A model generated the notes under the pieces. The model was not told the origin of the DNA, made no database searches, and saw nothing but the letters and a program-made list of their open reading frames with translations. Positions 48,684 through 59,594 of a DNA stretch of 64,000 nucleotides are shown here, in pieces. The translations under genes were made by a program, and so were the position numbers. The stretch comes from Ifrita kowaldi (Eukaryota > Chordata > Aves > Passeriformes > Cinclosomatidae), in NCBI GenBank assembly GCA_013398055.1, contig VZRS01015025.1, positions 124,001 to 188,000 of the forward strand. The letters are read 5' to 3'. Every line of letters starts with the position of its first letter. Position 1 is the stretch's first letter.

Positions 48684-48767
48684 CTGGGAGATGTTGTTCT
48701 TATGATCTCTTTTGGCCATACAGTAGGACTCCTTCACCAATCTTAGACTGAGTAGCTCTACAAAACA
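48684..48767 (-). other. Exon-like open segment (- chain, segment 3)
   Basis: On the minus strand a pyrimidine-rich acceptor (CCTGTGTGTTTTGTAG) leads into 84 bases ending CCCAG/GTAACT. With two leading bases the frame reads LLSLRLVKESYCMAKRDHKN then NISQ, ending in phase 0. The single base left by the segment at 54177-54236 completes a Glu codon here. I do not recognise the protein. No convincing next exon was found at lower coordinates. It could be a real internal exon or a decoy. Confidence 0.25.
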
Positions 48768-49619
48768 CACAGGAGAAAAACATGATGGACAATACTGTTT
48801 TTACTTACCCAAATTCCACAATGAGTACAAAACTGCAGGGATCGGTCTTTTTCAAATACCATTACAATTTTCGGATTATTGTAAAAAGGAGTTTTAATAA
48901 CCAATTTGACTATTGACAGCATTTAATTTGTCTGAAAATATAACTGAAAAGGATCCCATAGCAGAGCTTCTTGCAAGGCTGGGTTTGCAGAGAGCAGAAA
49001 TGCTGGCTGTTAGAACACTTCCTGCTGTGGCTACACCTAGGAAGCAAACACCTTGCTACCCCACCACCCCAATCAGAATGAGATGGATTACTTCCAGGAA
49101 ACAAATACTATCTCCGCTGCCTCTAGAAAGTATCCAAGTACCAAACTGTAGATGAAATGCATTACTTCTTAGGCTACTAAAGTTGCAAAGCTCAATCACA
49201 CATCTGGCTCCAGGAAAGTTCGAAATTAGTACAAGGCCAGGTTGAGAAGAATCAGCCACAGCCAGCGTGACCCCTTGTAGCAGGGTGTGGAGTAAAGTCA
49301 TTGCTTGCGGAAATGGTACCAGCATTTAACCGTATCTGTCATCTACAGGAAGGAAAGTACAATACAAGGAAGGCCATGCTAAGTCCATCCTTAGGAAGCA
49401 GATTTTTTGCCTGAAGAGATTTCCTCAAATCTTTAACAGGACATGTTTGGCTCAGTTTAATTAGAGACAGTTTCTATCAAATGATCTGTTTCTGCTTGTT
49501 CTGCCAGCAGTGACTAAGGCAGGATTAATTGCATGCTAGGAAAGGTGTGCTGCATTGCTCACTTTCTGTCAAGGAAACAGAAATTAAAGCTGCCACATGA
49601 AAATGGAACTGAGGCACCT
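48768..49619. other. Unannotated noncoding block
   Basis: No supported gene or repeat. Confidence 0.55.
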
Positions 49620-50050
49620 CCGCGCAGCAGCTGGCAAGTGAAGAAAGGGCATTCCAATCACCGAGACATAATTTCCGAAATTCAGACAACAATCAAACGC
49701 CTTGAGCCAGTTGCACCGACTATCGTGGAGGAAATGAAGCTTTCTTAGTATTAGGTTATAACATTATACTAGGTTGTTGCTTCCTTGTACTTGCATACAA
49801 AGAAAGCACAAGGACAATGAAACAGTAACGCAGCTATTTACCAGAGCATGGCCTTTTCTAACACCGGACACACCCACTCCTATAAACTGGGAGCCAGAGA
49901 GAGACGTTGTTTCACCGCAAGTGCGTCAGTAGCAAAAATCTGAGAACAACTCCCTAAGCAATCTGGTTCTGGACAAGAGCTGCTAGAACGTGTAACCTCA
50001 GCGGCAGAGCCACTGGAGAGATAAGGAGGACAGGGAGCCACGCTTTCTTG
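49620..50050. promoter_or_regulatory. CpG-enriched patch with a TATA box
   Basis: By hand count this stretch holds 16 CpG in 431 bases at middling GC content, far denser than the surrounding CpG-depleted DNA. A well-placed TATAAA (49881-49886) sits in CACTCC-TATAAA-CTGGGAGCC, followed by AGAGAGACG where a start site would be expected about 25-30 bases on. No long frame follows. It could be a small promoter or enhancer, or the remains of an LTR or other recent insertion that has not yet lost CpG. No LTR ends were identified. Confidence 0.25.
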
Positions 50051-53000
50051 CCAACTCGTACTGGCAAGAATACTAAAATTCTGGGCAAAATATTCTCCAT
50101 GACACAAAAGAGGAGTGATACAGATCCCTTTCCTCGATGATAAGAAATACTAACAAGCACAGCAGCACACTGTCCTTCAGCAAGACTTGAATTGACACCT
50201 ACAAAGAGGAAAATTCTTCTGCTCCTGCTAACAGCTATTTCTCAATACAATTCAGACCGGAATAAATTAACACCAATTAGATGCAATCAACACTTTCAGC
50301 AACAGCTTATGGACATACCTTTACATACGCCTGGCTGGGAACACAAAAAGAGCTTCCTTCTCCCGGGGCTATGGTGGCTTGTCACTGCTGTATGACCATA
50401 TTACTCAGAGGGTGTAGAGTTACCAGGGCAATGACTCAAAAGAATGCTGAATATCAGTTCACAGCGTGGGACTTTCACCTACCCTACTTCTGTTGGTTCA
50501 TCTTCATGTGCCATCTCTTGGAACATGTTTTCTGTGTCTAGGAGTCCACAGGGAGCTGCTTATTTTGAAAATACAGTGTAAATGAGAAAACATAATCCAT
50601 AAATGTTTTTAAGATGTTATCTGCCAACACTGCTGCTCTGTTTGTAGCCGATTTATTTCTATTGGCCTTTTAGATTTCCCATTATATGCAGAATTACCTT
50701 GGAACAGGAACATGAAGTTAAAAACACTGATTTAGGTGCAATGCAATCCAAGAGCGTACATCATGTATACCACTAAGTCCTGTATATTTATGATCCAGAA
50801 AAGGATAATGTACTTATACAATGCACTGCCTCGAAGAATTTAGAGGTAACTACATACAATAGCATTAACTATTAGTTCTTCAACAAAAATCAGATTTGAG
50901 CAGTTCTATCTGGTTCAGACTTCTTCCTACTTTTTAGTTCTAGTAGCCATCCTGAATTTGTTTTCAGGAAGAATCTTCTAGGGAAAGAAGGGAAGAAGTT
51001 ATCTTTCTTCTCTATTTCTAGCATTCTGCTAAAGAGGACAGGTTTATTTGAAAAGACTCATGCACAAGACAGAACTGTTTTTCCTTGCCTGACTTCTGCC
51101 CTGGACTTGCTTTGAAGCCTTAGCAAAAAATTTTAGAAACTGTCTTCTGCCTTGTGTTATCTCCACCGTCCCTGAAGAAAGGGCTCTGACGATAAAGCTA
51201 GAAGAACGTCTGAAACCACTGCTAACAGACTAATTCAGTCACTATTAGCCATTAGAAAAATAAGAGAAAGTCTATACAGCATAACATTTAAGTTGTGCTA
51301 CATGGAATGATGTGACCTAAACCCTGTTCCATTTAATACAGAATATTTGAAAATTCTCTGAAATAGAAATTAGAAGCCTGGTCTCCTCATGCATAGCACA
51401 TTCATAGGAGCACTTGATAAACCCCATCTCCAAAAGGTTTTAACCCTTCTGCACTCTCTTATGAAACCCAGAATACAAAACACTGTCTTACTGTGCAAAG
51501 AAGTCTTCTAAACCTCTAGACACTATCTTCACAGACAGAAGTAAATTAAGATTAGGGGCACGAGGACTTTCCCGGGTTGTGTCTTGTCAAAGCAAACTCC
51601 AGCCATCCATCAAGAGGTAAGAGTTCAGGAGTTAATCATGACCAGCTGGAGGTACTTCAGTCTGAAGATTGGGGGTAAAAAGCCAGTCCTGTGTTCAGCC
51701 TTGCCTCTTGAAGGCTCCCTACTCAATGTTACCATCTTCTGGATGGCACTCTGAGGCACCTGGCTCACCTGTAACTCAGTACATACCCATGCTGAAACAC
51801 AGCATGCCTATAGGCACTCAAAGCTTGGGGTCTGGTGTTCCTACAGCCTTTTCTGAAGTCAGCATTCAGGCATTCTGGAAGGATTCCACATCACTCAGGA
51901 CTTCTACATTTAAATCCTATTGTATTCTTAAATTCTACATCTTAGATGCAGTCTAAGTGTAAAGTGCTTCGGATTGCCCTAAACAACAGGAGATTAGGGG
52001 GCTCAAAGTGGACAGCAATAAAATTACATTCACCACCCTAATCCATTGCTCTTTTTTCTACAATTCTGCAAGCTGTGTGGCAGGGGTTCATTTATTATTT
52101 TAATATCTATAAACTACTAATAGAATTTGCAAAATTCATCCTGACACTGTTAAATGAGTTTAAAACAAGACTGATGAACGCATGCAAACAGAAAGGATCC
52201 AAATTAATGCAAAAATCAACCTAGCCCAAAGCAAACTACTAGCCTTCACACAGATCTGTAGTCACACACTTAGACACCACTTTGGTAACTGTCAGACACC
52301 CTTAGTGAAGTCAGTAGGATGCTATGTTTAGAAGAGGCCTTAAGATGTGGTTTTAAATCAATTTAATTAAAATAGTAAGAAAAGTTGTGCCCATCCTGTT
52401 GGATAGGATTAGAGTTCCAGATTCATGAATTAGCCAGGTATCAACCTAGACAGTGTAGCTGTATATGGATGCCCAAGCCTGTGGTTAACATCAGGCACAG
52501 TGTGATTAAACCCAGGAAAATCTGCCAAGAAATGAATGTTTATTATCTGCTTTTAAACTCATTCCCTACTAACAGTGAAATTTAATAGATACGGTGCACC
52601 CTCCAATTAATACTGACCTAGGGAAAAGGAAACTAGAAATCTTAACATCAGTGGGTACCCAGTCTTGTAACAGTGTTTCATGCAACTTTTATAATAGACA
52701 GTGATAGAAAATCCCAGATGATTATGTAGATATAACATTTGTCTTAATTTATAGGAAGGAGCTCACTTGTGCAGGTAGCGCTGATGAAGAAAACCAATCA
52801 CAAATGTGGGGAATGTGTTGCACGTTCAGCATGTAAGCAGAATCTGCCCCCAGAGATTATACTGAAATCAATGAGCCCTTAGAGACGGATATTTCCATTT
52901 GAAGTTTCCAATTAAAACATGCATTATTTATAGCAGTAGAACCTTTGCCTGAATATAACACAAGAGTCTTTTGTCAACTCTGCTACAGCCCTTAACCTAT

Positions 53001-53765
53001 GCTGAGCCTGCACTTTGTGGAGCTACTCTCTATGAAAGGTCTTTCACGACAGCAAAGTAGGAAGGACAGGGAATGCAAGGATCAGTTTGTTCAAGAGGAA
53101 GCACAGTTAACACCTTAAGACCTATCTTGGATTCCTCTCAGACTCATGCAAATTGACATTCAAAAAGCTATACACATCCCTGTTTGCTGGATTACAGAGA
53201 AACTAAAGCATACAAATTCAGATATTCCTTGAAAAATTGGGCTTGGAGTCAGAAGTAGACTTGGAAGATTTCTACTATACCTGGCACTTGGACTACAAAA
53301 TAATTGCTTACTGGTCTAAGTACATTTAAAATATTTTCTACTATTCAATTATAGTTACACATGAAAGCCACATTAGACTTCCACTACTAGCTGCTCCTGA
53401 ATTACCAAAGTGTGTGAACTTCTGATTAAAGACTGGTGTTACAAGATGTCTTACAAAGCTAACCAGAACTATGTCAAGATTATTAATTTCTGCATCTGAA
53501 TTTTCTTCCTTTTTCAGAGTGCAAAGAAATAATTCTTGCAGAACCTGTCATATTCATATTGAAAGACCACTTAAAAGGATATACCAAAATCCTTTGCTTT
53601 ACTTCAGAATAACTATACTGCCTGGGGCTGGGATAAAGAACAGATTAGAATTTGGCTCCATAATTTGGCTTGCACGTACAAAACCTGTTATCAGCAGTCA
53701 GTCTTTTCAGTAAACTAATTATTCCTGAATATTTCTGCCCACTTACAATAGGGTAATAAACATAC
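50051..53765. other. Unannotated noncoding block
   Basis: AT-rich DNA without recognisable gene or TE. Frames remain below 100 codons. A + strand AATAAA lies at 53755-53760, immediately before an A17 run. Confidence 0.55.
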
Positions 53766-53782
53766 AAAAAAAAAAAAAAAAA
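53766..53782. repeat. A17 homopolymer
   Basis: Seventeen consecutive A, five bases after an AATAAA hexamer. It could mark the 3' end of a retrocopy, but the upstream sequence has no recognisable parent and the spacing from hexamer to tail is shorter than usual. Confidence 0.85.
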
Positions 53783-53905
53783 GCACTTATTTTGTATTCA
53801 AGGTCCCCTTTCTAATTAATTTATCAAGCTTATTATACAGCCTGCTCGAACAACAGTGGGGAAAAAAATGGAAAAAAAACCCCCCAGCATATTAAAAATT
53901 CTAGT

Positions 53906-54034
53906 GGGCATACAACTGCACTATACTGCACCTGCAGCTCTGCTAGTCCAAGCTACTCTCGCCTGTTCTCAGATGCTAAGATTGAGCTTGGTGCTTATGT
54001 GAAAGATGTAAAAACAGGGCACAATGCTGCCAGA
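53906..54034 (+). pseudogene. 5S rRNA-like relic (5S pseudogene or 5S-derived SINE head)
   Basis: The core CTCTCGCCTGTTCTCAGATG followed by CTAAG aligns without gaps to the internal promoter region of vertebrate 5S rRNA (CTCGTCTGATCTCGGAAGCTAAG), with 19 of 23 positions identical by hand. Weaker agreement continues on both sides: a GCATAC..CAC..CTG 5' part and CTTGGT, CTTATGTGAAAGAT and GTGCTG-like blocks 3'. An insertion of roughly 14-18 bases interrupts the 5' third. The gene is non-functional. Alternatives are a lone 5S pseudogene or the 5S-derived head of an AmnSINE1-type SINE, an old family with copies in birds. I could not identify a tRNA-like middle part. Confidence 0.5.
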
Positions 54035-54066
54035 AGTAATCGCTAGTAATTACTAGTAATTTAGTA
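54035..54066. repeat. 10-base-period tandem repeat after the 5S-like relic
   Basis: AGTAAT recurs at 54035, 54045 and 54055, a 10-base period (CTAGTAATTA-like unit), with a last partial copy after 54060. It starts within the last bases of the 5S-like relic, where a SINE would carry a short tandem tail, though chance is also possible. Confidence 0.7.
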
Positions 54067-54176
54067 AGTGGTACAGACCATCCTTCACAACATTACTGAA
54101 TAAATTCCCTAGAAAAGCAGATTGCTTACAATACAATTGTCAAGGTGACACCAAAATGAAAGCTCAGTTCACTTAC

Positions 54177-54236
54177 CAACTATTCCAAGTCTCCTCATGC
54201 TTTTTGCAAGATTGGAACTGTTGATCTGAGTTTTGG
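54177..54236 (-). other. Exon-like open segment (- chain, segment 2)
   Basis: The minus-strand donor GTTG/GTAAGTGA is consensus. The acceptor (TGGAATTCAG before 54236) has a weak pyrimidine tract. With two leading bases the frame reads KTQINSSNLAKSMRRLGIV plus one base. The leading CC joins the T left by the 54773-54914 segment to give Ser, and the trailing G joins the 48684-48767 segment to give Glu. Competing acceptors 11 and 19 bases downstream exist. I do not recognise the protein. Confidence 0.22.
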
Positions 54237-54772
54237 CTGAATTCCAATTTGTTTAATTAAATTCCACATACCTACATCTCCTTCACATCCCTTTGCTACT
54301 GCTAAATGCTATTAAACAACCAACATGTTACGTCAGTGTCCTCTGGGACCAACATCAACAAGGATCAAAACATTTCCCCAAAGCAAAGTCAGGGAAAAGC
54401 TGCAGAAATCCTTCAGAATAAAGTACTGCTGTTGTCACAAATGAGTACTTACCACTCAAGCAATTTCAAGTTAAAGAACCATCTGACTGTTGTGCAAACA
54501 AATTAATACAATTCACAAGGCAGCATTTTAAGGAAAGAAAACACTTCCCATTATAGTAACACTTTATGTACTCAGCTGCAAATGTCCAACTATTATTCTT
54601 CCAGCTGAAGAGGGACCAAGTGTTTTATGTTTGGTATGCATCTCCAACCTTTTCTGTGCCAAATGTACAACAGGAAGATGAGACTTGGGACGCTCATCAG
54701 TTCCTTACACTATGAGAATTTTCTTCTCTTAGAAAAATTTTTCTTTAATTCCTTCATAGAGATTGTACTTAC

Positions 54773-54914
54773 AAATTGCCGGTAGTTTCTCTCCATATAA
54801 CTCTCTAACATCTTCCTGAAAATCAAGAAATCTATAACTTACCTGAAGGGAAACTTTTATCCTGTTGCAGTAGTATATTCTTCTCAATTGTGTTTCAGAG
54901 AACAGTGCTTCTGT
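54773..54914 (-). other. Exon-like open segment (- chain, segment 1)
   Basis: On the minus strand a tract ending ACTTTCTACCAG gives a plausible acceptor, and GCAATTT/GTAAGTAC is a strong donor. The frame is open for 47 codons, beginning TEALFSETQLRRIYYCNRIK and ending EDVRELYGEKLPAI plus one base. The charged and hydrophobic residues are balanced as in helical proteins, but I do not recognise the family. A perfect CAG/GTAAGT and a TTGATTTTCAG acceptor enclose 27 in-frame bases inside it (54816-54842). That is too short for a vertebrate intron, so either the site is ignored or two alternative exons abut here. Confidence 0.25.
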
Positions 54915-55243
54915 CTGGTAGAAAGTTGTGATACTAGCTTTTTTATCCCCACAGATTTTTTAAACCACAGTCAAGTAATAAATGTGGAGTCTTAGAGTAA
55001 AACCATTTTAAAGAGCAATTTCTATTTGGCTAAATAAGATTCAGGTATACTTAACCACCGAATTTTTAAGTTTATTTGATAACATATTTCAATAATTTAT
55101 ATTTTTATTTCAACATTGGATGAGCTTATGATAATATACTCATTATAAAAAGTAACCATGAAGAAATTTAGTGAATTTTTGTTTCCTCCATTGAATGCTA
55201 CAGCATCAGTAGTTTTTATTGAATCATTTACTCTTTTATATAG

Positions 55244-55351
55244 AGACTGTATTAAAAATGAAAGATGCAAAGAAGAAACCAGTTGCAGGGTTCACTGTCA
55301 GCTTTGGCACATTTCAACTAATTCTGCCCTGAAATGTCAGACTCTTCATTT
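55244..55351 (+). other. Exon-like open segment (+ chain, segment 2)
   Basis: Pyrimidine-rich TTTACTCTTTTATATAG precedes 55244 and a strong donor (CATTT/GTAAGTAAG) follows 55351. The 108 bases are open in one frame (one leading base, two trailing), reading DCIKNERCKEETSCRVHCQL and then WHISTNSALKCQTLH. It is cysteine-rich (five Cys in 35 residues), with no zinc-finger or EGF spacing I can assign. The phase fits 48490-48603 before it and 55732 after it. Confidence 0.22.
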
Positions 55352-55731
55352 GTAAGTAAGCAGAACCTATCAGCTAGAGGTAACCAGAACAGAACGCAAC
55401 ACGTTCACCCTTTGGACAGGACAAATCCCCATGATCCTCTCAGCACACTGGAGTTACCACCAGTACCACACCCCACACAAAGCACTTAGGAAACACCACT
55501 CTTAAGTGCTTTTAATTGCCACATAAGAACCATTTTTTCTCTTCTTACATATAACCCCTGGTTTTCAGCACAAAAGCCTGACAATGCCAACAACTTCTTT
55601 ATTTGCTGGAATGCTCAGGTGGAAGTTTTAGAACCTAATGTTCCACAGGGAGTGGTTTGAGGGTAAAGATGGCCTGGGAATTGGTTAATGAGATTCCTGA
55701 ACTCAGGTGATATTTCTTAATGTATTTTCAG

Positions 55732-56109
55732 AGAAGTTGTCTATCAGGGCAAGAAGAGCAGCAAAAACTAGAGCCAAACACTGTTGCTACCCAAGGTGCA
55801 GGAGATATTGTCCTGCCAGTTTTGAAGGATTTATCCCCCCTGGACGGCACTTATTTTTACCNAACACCTCATCACCAGTGGGATGTTAGCCTATGGGAAG
55901 GTCCAAGCTCTTCTGAAAGTTGTAATAAAACAGAAATGTATCAGCGATTACAACCATCTGCGGCAGTGAGTGAGCACTGCACAAATGCAGGCTGTCAGTC
56001 TCTAGCTGCAGTGCTTACAAATCCAGAACACCAAACAGAAGATCAGGGGAGGAGTCATCCCTCGCAGGATCTCACGGCTCTGTCCAGTAGCAGATCCAGC
56101 CTAGAGTAG
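55732..56109 (+). other. Possible terminal exon (+ chain, segment 3)
   Basis: TTAATGTATTTTCAG is a fair acceptor just before 55732. If joined in phase to the 55244-55351 segment at this site, the frame reads EVVYQGKKSSKN and stops at TAG 55769-55771. If acceptors 2 or 5 bases later are used, or upstream phase differs, a second frame stays open for about 120 codons to TAG 56107-56109. That frame reads SCLSGQEEQQKLEPN onward and is hydrophilic, rich in Ser, Gln, Glu and Thr like a cytoplasmic tail. An N at 55862 hides one residue of that frame. Two AATAAA signals follow about 210-230 bases after the later stop. I do not recognise either version. Confidence 0.25.
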
Positions 56110-56315
56110 CTCTCCCGAGTGATTTTACCTTACAGCTTAGCTGTATTCCCAAGTGAGGGATTCTAGACCTAAAGCACCTCTCCTTTTGCACAAGCAAGAT
56201 AATGACTTTCACCACTTTTTTCCCTACCACTGGAATAACTTTTTGGAGTTTGCACCATGCTTGCAGCAGCATTTCTATTTCAGATGTGCAGCTGTGGATA
56301 TATCTATTCTTTTAA

Positions 56316-56341
56316 AATAAAACCCCCATAGAGACAATAAA
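56316..56341 (+). terminator. Paired AATAAA hexamers
   Basis: AATAAA occurs at 56316-56321 and 56336-56341, positioned sensibly for the possible + strand terminal exon. AT-rich DNA makes this weak evidence on its own. Confidence 0.3.
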
Positions 56342-56782
56342 AAAATCTAAACTCCTACAAACACAAGTGTCCCAATTCACTTTTTAGTCTTAATAGCACC
56401 TATATGCATTTAGATCTTTCAGATACAATTGCTCCAGCACGTAACCAACTACACCAGAGACGCACACATTTGTGTGTGCAGGTAATTCCAGCTTAATGTA
56501 GTGAAAGCTGCAAATTGCTCTGAACTTGCATTTGTCATTTATTCTACCTATTCTGCATTATGACAGAGGGACATACCTCAAAATAAAGAACTTAACCATA
56601 ACACAAATACTGTCAAGAATTCATTCTATATAAAAACGTGAGATTTGCCACACATTTACTATGGGTCAAAATCCTGCCCTGAGACAGTGGAATTGTCATC
56701 TGATACTTATCAACATCTCAGTTCTCTCAGATTCAGGAAAGACCCAAATCTAGAATCGAAACCTTTGGTTTCTGGCACTTAC

Positions 56783-56808
56783 CTCATGCAAGACCAGCTG
56801 TACACAGG
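56783..56808 (-). other. Microexon-like segment (- strand)
   Basis: On the minus strand, GTCTGGGTTCTCTTGTAG is a very good acceptor and GCATGAG/GTAAGTGC a very good donor, only 26 bases apart. The open frame reads CVQLVLHE and ends in phase 0, which matches the start of the 54773-54914 segment. Microexons this small are unusual, so the pairing may be fortuitous. Confidence 0.15.
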
Positions 56809-59571
56809 CTACAAGAGAACCCAGACTGTGACTTGTGGGTTAGTCTCAGCACTTGTGACCTAACATCAAACAATGAGACTCCAAAACCTACCAATTCGTA
56901 ACACAAGCTTCTCTGAACTTAAGGTTTCCTTACGTTTGAACTTAAACAAATATTGAGGATCCATTTATTCTGGCAGCACTCTTTGCAGACCTACCAGGTA
57001 AGATATTGAAACAATCACCTACAGGAGGATTCATCCTACATAGTGTTAGCCAACAGGAGTAGTATCTTCTAGATTTCCCCTCTAAAGTTAACCGCAGGCA
57101 GGCAGTAAGAAATCCTAACAGGTGAATTAGCCCACACATTTAAGTGATGAAATATGAATTTAAGAATTTCACATATGAAATTAAGATATCTCGCAGGAAT
57201 GCCCACCATTCTTCAATGAGCACAGAAGGGGACCCACAGAGAGGTCAGATTAAACCATTTAAATTGGCTAAACCTAATTTTTAGACTGATGTATACACCA
57301 TACTAGTTTAAAAACCTCATGGCTGGTAATGCCACTGTTTATGGGTTTTCTCTATTTGGGGTAGTGGTACTTGGGTGGCGGTGTTACTACATGAATTCAA
57401 GCAGCAAAAAACCCCCAGACTTCCTTAAAAGCATGCTTAACAGAAAAGTATACCTTAACCCTCCTTTTCCTTCTCACCTAAAAAAAAATTTAATTGGTTG
57501 GTCTAGCAGAGAAAAAAAAATCCATTTTCAAGCTAAGATTTATACAAAAGATGAAACATTTTCCCATACATTATTATTAAAGCACCACAGAACCCTCGCT
57601 ATCTCTACTATCATCAGAAACACACAATTTTCAGGAAATCTTCTTGCAGTCTTTGACAGCAAAGCTACAAAAAATGTGAACCTGTCAGACACTGTGCCAT
57701 CAGAAGCAGTCATCTGCCTCTTCCAAGTCACTAAGTATGGCAAACATCTCAAGCAAATTTACGTCCCTTCTTCAACTCAGCTTTAAGCTCTTGATAAGAC
57801 AAAAGCCTTAAAATAAAAGACTGTTGTGAACAGCGCAGTTACATACTCATACACATATATAAATGCATCAATACACGTAGAAACGCACTCTTTCCTAATT
57901 GAGGATCAGTAAACAATTTATATTTATTCATGAACTATATGAGAATACCACACAGGTTTAGAGATTACACTTTTCTGTATGTCATCACTGCAGTTATGCC
58001 ACCCTTAGTCTTGCTTACACTCAGATCTGCATGTGATTTCTACCCTTTACACCTCACTTTTGAACACAGCCCACTGAATCAGTCAGTGGGTTCTGTGTGG
58101 GTGCAAAGTGTACGCTTGGGGACTGGGTTGGGTTTCCCTAGATTTTATTCCTTAATTTTTTTTTCTTCTTTAGTATTCTTAAATTTTATTGTATTTTTGA
58201 TACAATTTCAGAAGTAGAGCTTGTTAGATTTTATCGTGCTTAAAAATCTTAAGACCAACACAGACTCAAAAGAAACTACTTCAGAAAAAAAACCCAAACC
58301 AAACAAAACCCGAGCCTTAACTGTATTTACCCAATTCAGGCAAACTCTTCCACAAGAGGCAACTTCAAACACCCTAACTATTTAGGTCAGGAACATTATG
58401 CAGACAGGAACTAAATGTTTTTTTAAGTACAGATTTCACATAGAACAAAAGAGTACCTTCAGACAGTGTTAATTGTTTACTCTAATGAACACTAGTTGAA
58501 TTATTCACTTCCTGATCTCTTAGACTGTCATTATAAGTTTTTGACTTATTAAAGAAAAATTCTATTAATTTCAAATTGAACCAGTTTTACAGCAAAAGGT
58601 GAGCATGCAAGTGTTTACACTATCATGATGGCTAACATGCATCTAACAGGGCAAAGCAGGCTGGTGAAGGAGGCACATTGGTAATTTGCAAGCAACAAAA
58701 CAGTTGGGCTGATTTATTACAACTAAATGAAAAAGTATGTGCTTCTAAAGTAATACTGCAAAAAGAGACAAAATATAATGACAGATATTACAGAATAATT
58801 TATCTTTAAAAGTATTATTAGTAGTATAGGACTTAAAGAGTATGGCTCTCTGTCACTATGCTATATCTAATAACTAAGGAAATCGTTGTAACAAGGTCAG
58901 TAAGTGATCATTCCATTATATGAATTTCCCTCATTTTTTGTTACAACATTTGGATAACGTTTACAATTCTGCATGTTTGCACACCTGCCACAAAAGCTAG
59001 GAAAAAGCCTTTTAGCCTGTTATTCCATTACCAGATACTGAAAAGCTCTCGGTGAAGAAGGAACTTTAAGTTCAAGGTGTTTTATCGCTTTTGATAAATG
59101 CATTTCCAGATTTTAGTTCAGACAACAAAAGACTCTCCAAACAGAGCACTAGTTTTGTAATCAGAACCACCATTATTATGACAGCTAAAGAACCAGAATA
59201 GATTAAGCTTTTAGTTTGTTTTTTTTTTGTGTGTAAGTAACAAACTCAGACTAATTAAATCGTCTCTCCGCCAACCACTGCATACCTCAAGAAGTAACTT
59301 GTGGACATCAGCTTATATTAGTTTCAACTTTTCAGCTTTAGGAAAAGAAATAGAAGAAGCAAAGAATACATTATTTAGTGTAAAGAGCTTAAATACACAT
59401 GGATTTAACATTTAAACATCCACTAAGGCTGCTAAATTCATACTTGGAACATATTCTTCGGCTTTACTAAGACCAGCTAATGCTCCCACTCATCACATGA
59501 CACACCCTGCCAACACTGCAAAATGAGATGTGTTTAGCACTATCAAGAATGCGATCATTTCTTCAATCCGC
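56809..59571. other. Unannotated noncoding block
   Basis: AT-rich DNA. A 155-codon + frame (57319-57786) followed by AATAAA near 57812 is within chance expectation for this window and has no recognisable domain. No TE was seen. Confidence 0.5.
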
Positions 59572-59594
59572 GGGGGCGGGGTGGGGCGCGGGGG
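59572..59594 (+). other. G-quadruplex motif
   Basis: Four G runs of 5, 4, 4 and 5 are separated by loops of 1, 1 and 3 bases. This fits the strict intramolecular G-quadruplex pattern with short loops. It stands alone in AT-rich DNA with CpG inside it (CGCGGGGGCGGGG, GCGCGGGGG). No gene start is evident beside it. Confidence 0.85.

Noticed and set aside
53755..53782. AATAAA plus A17 as the tail of a processed pseudogene
   Set aside because: The hexamer is only five bases from the A run, and upstream sequence shows no recognisable parent gene or target duplication.
57319..57786. 155-codon + strand frame followed by AATAAA
   Set aside because: By my rough estimate at least one frame this long is expected by chance in 64 kb. 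The translation matches nothing I know, and the AT-rich context makes the hexamer uninformative.
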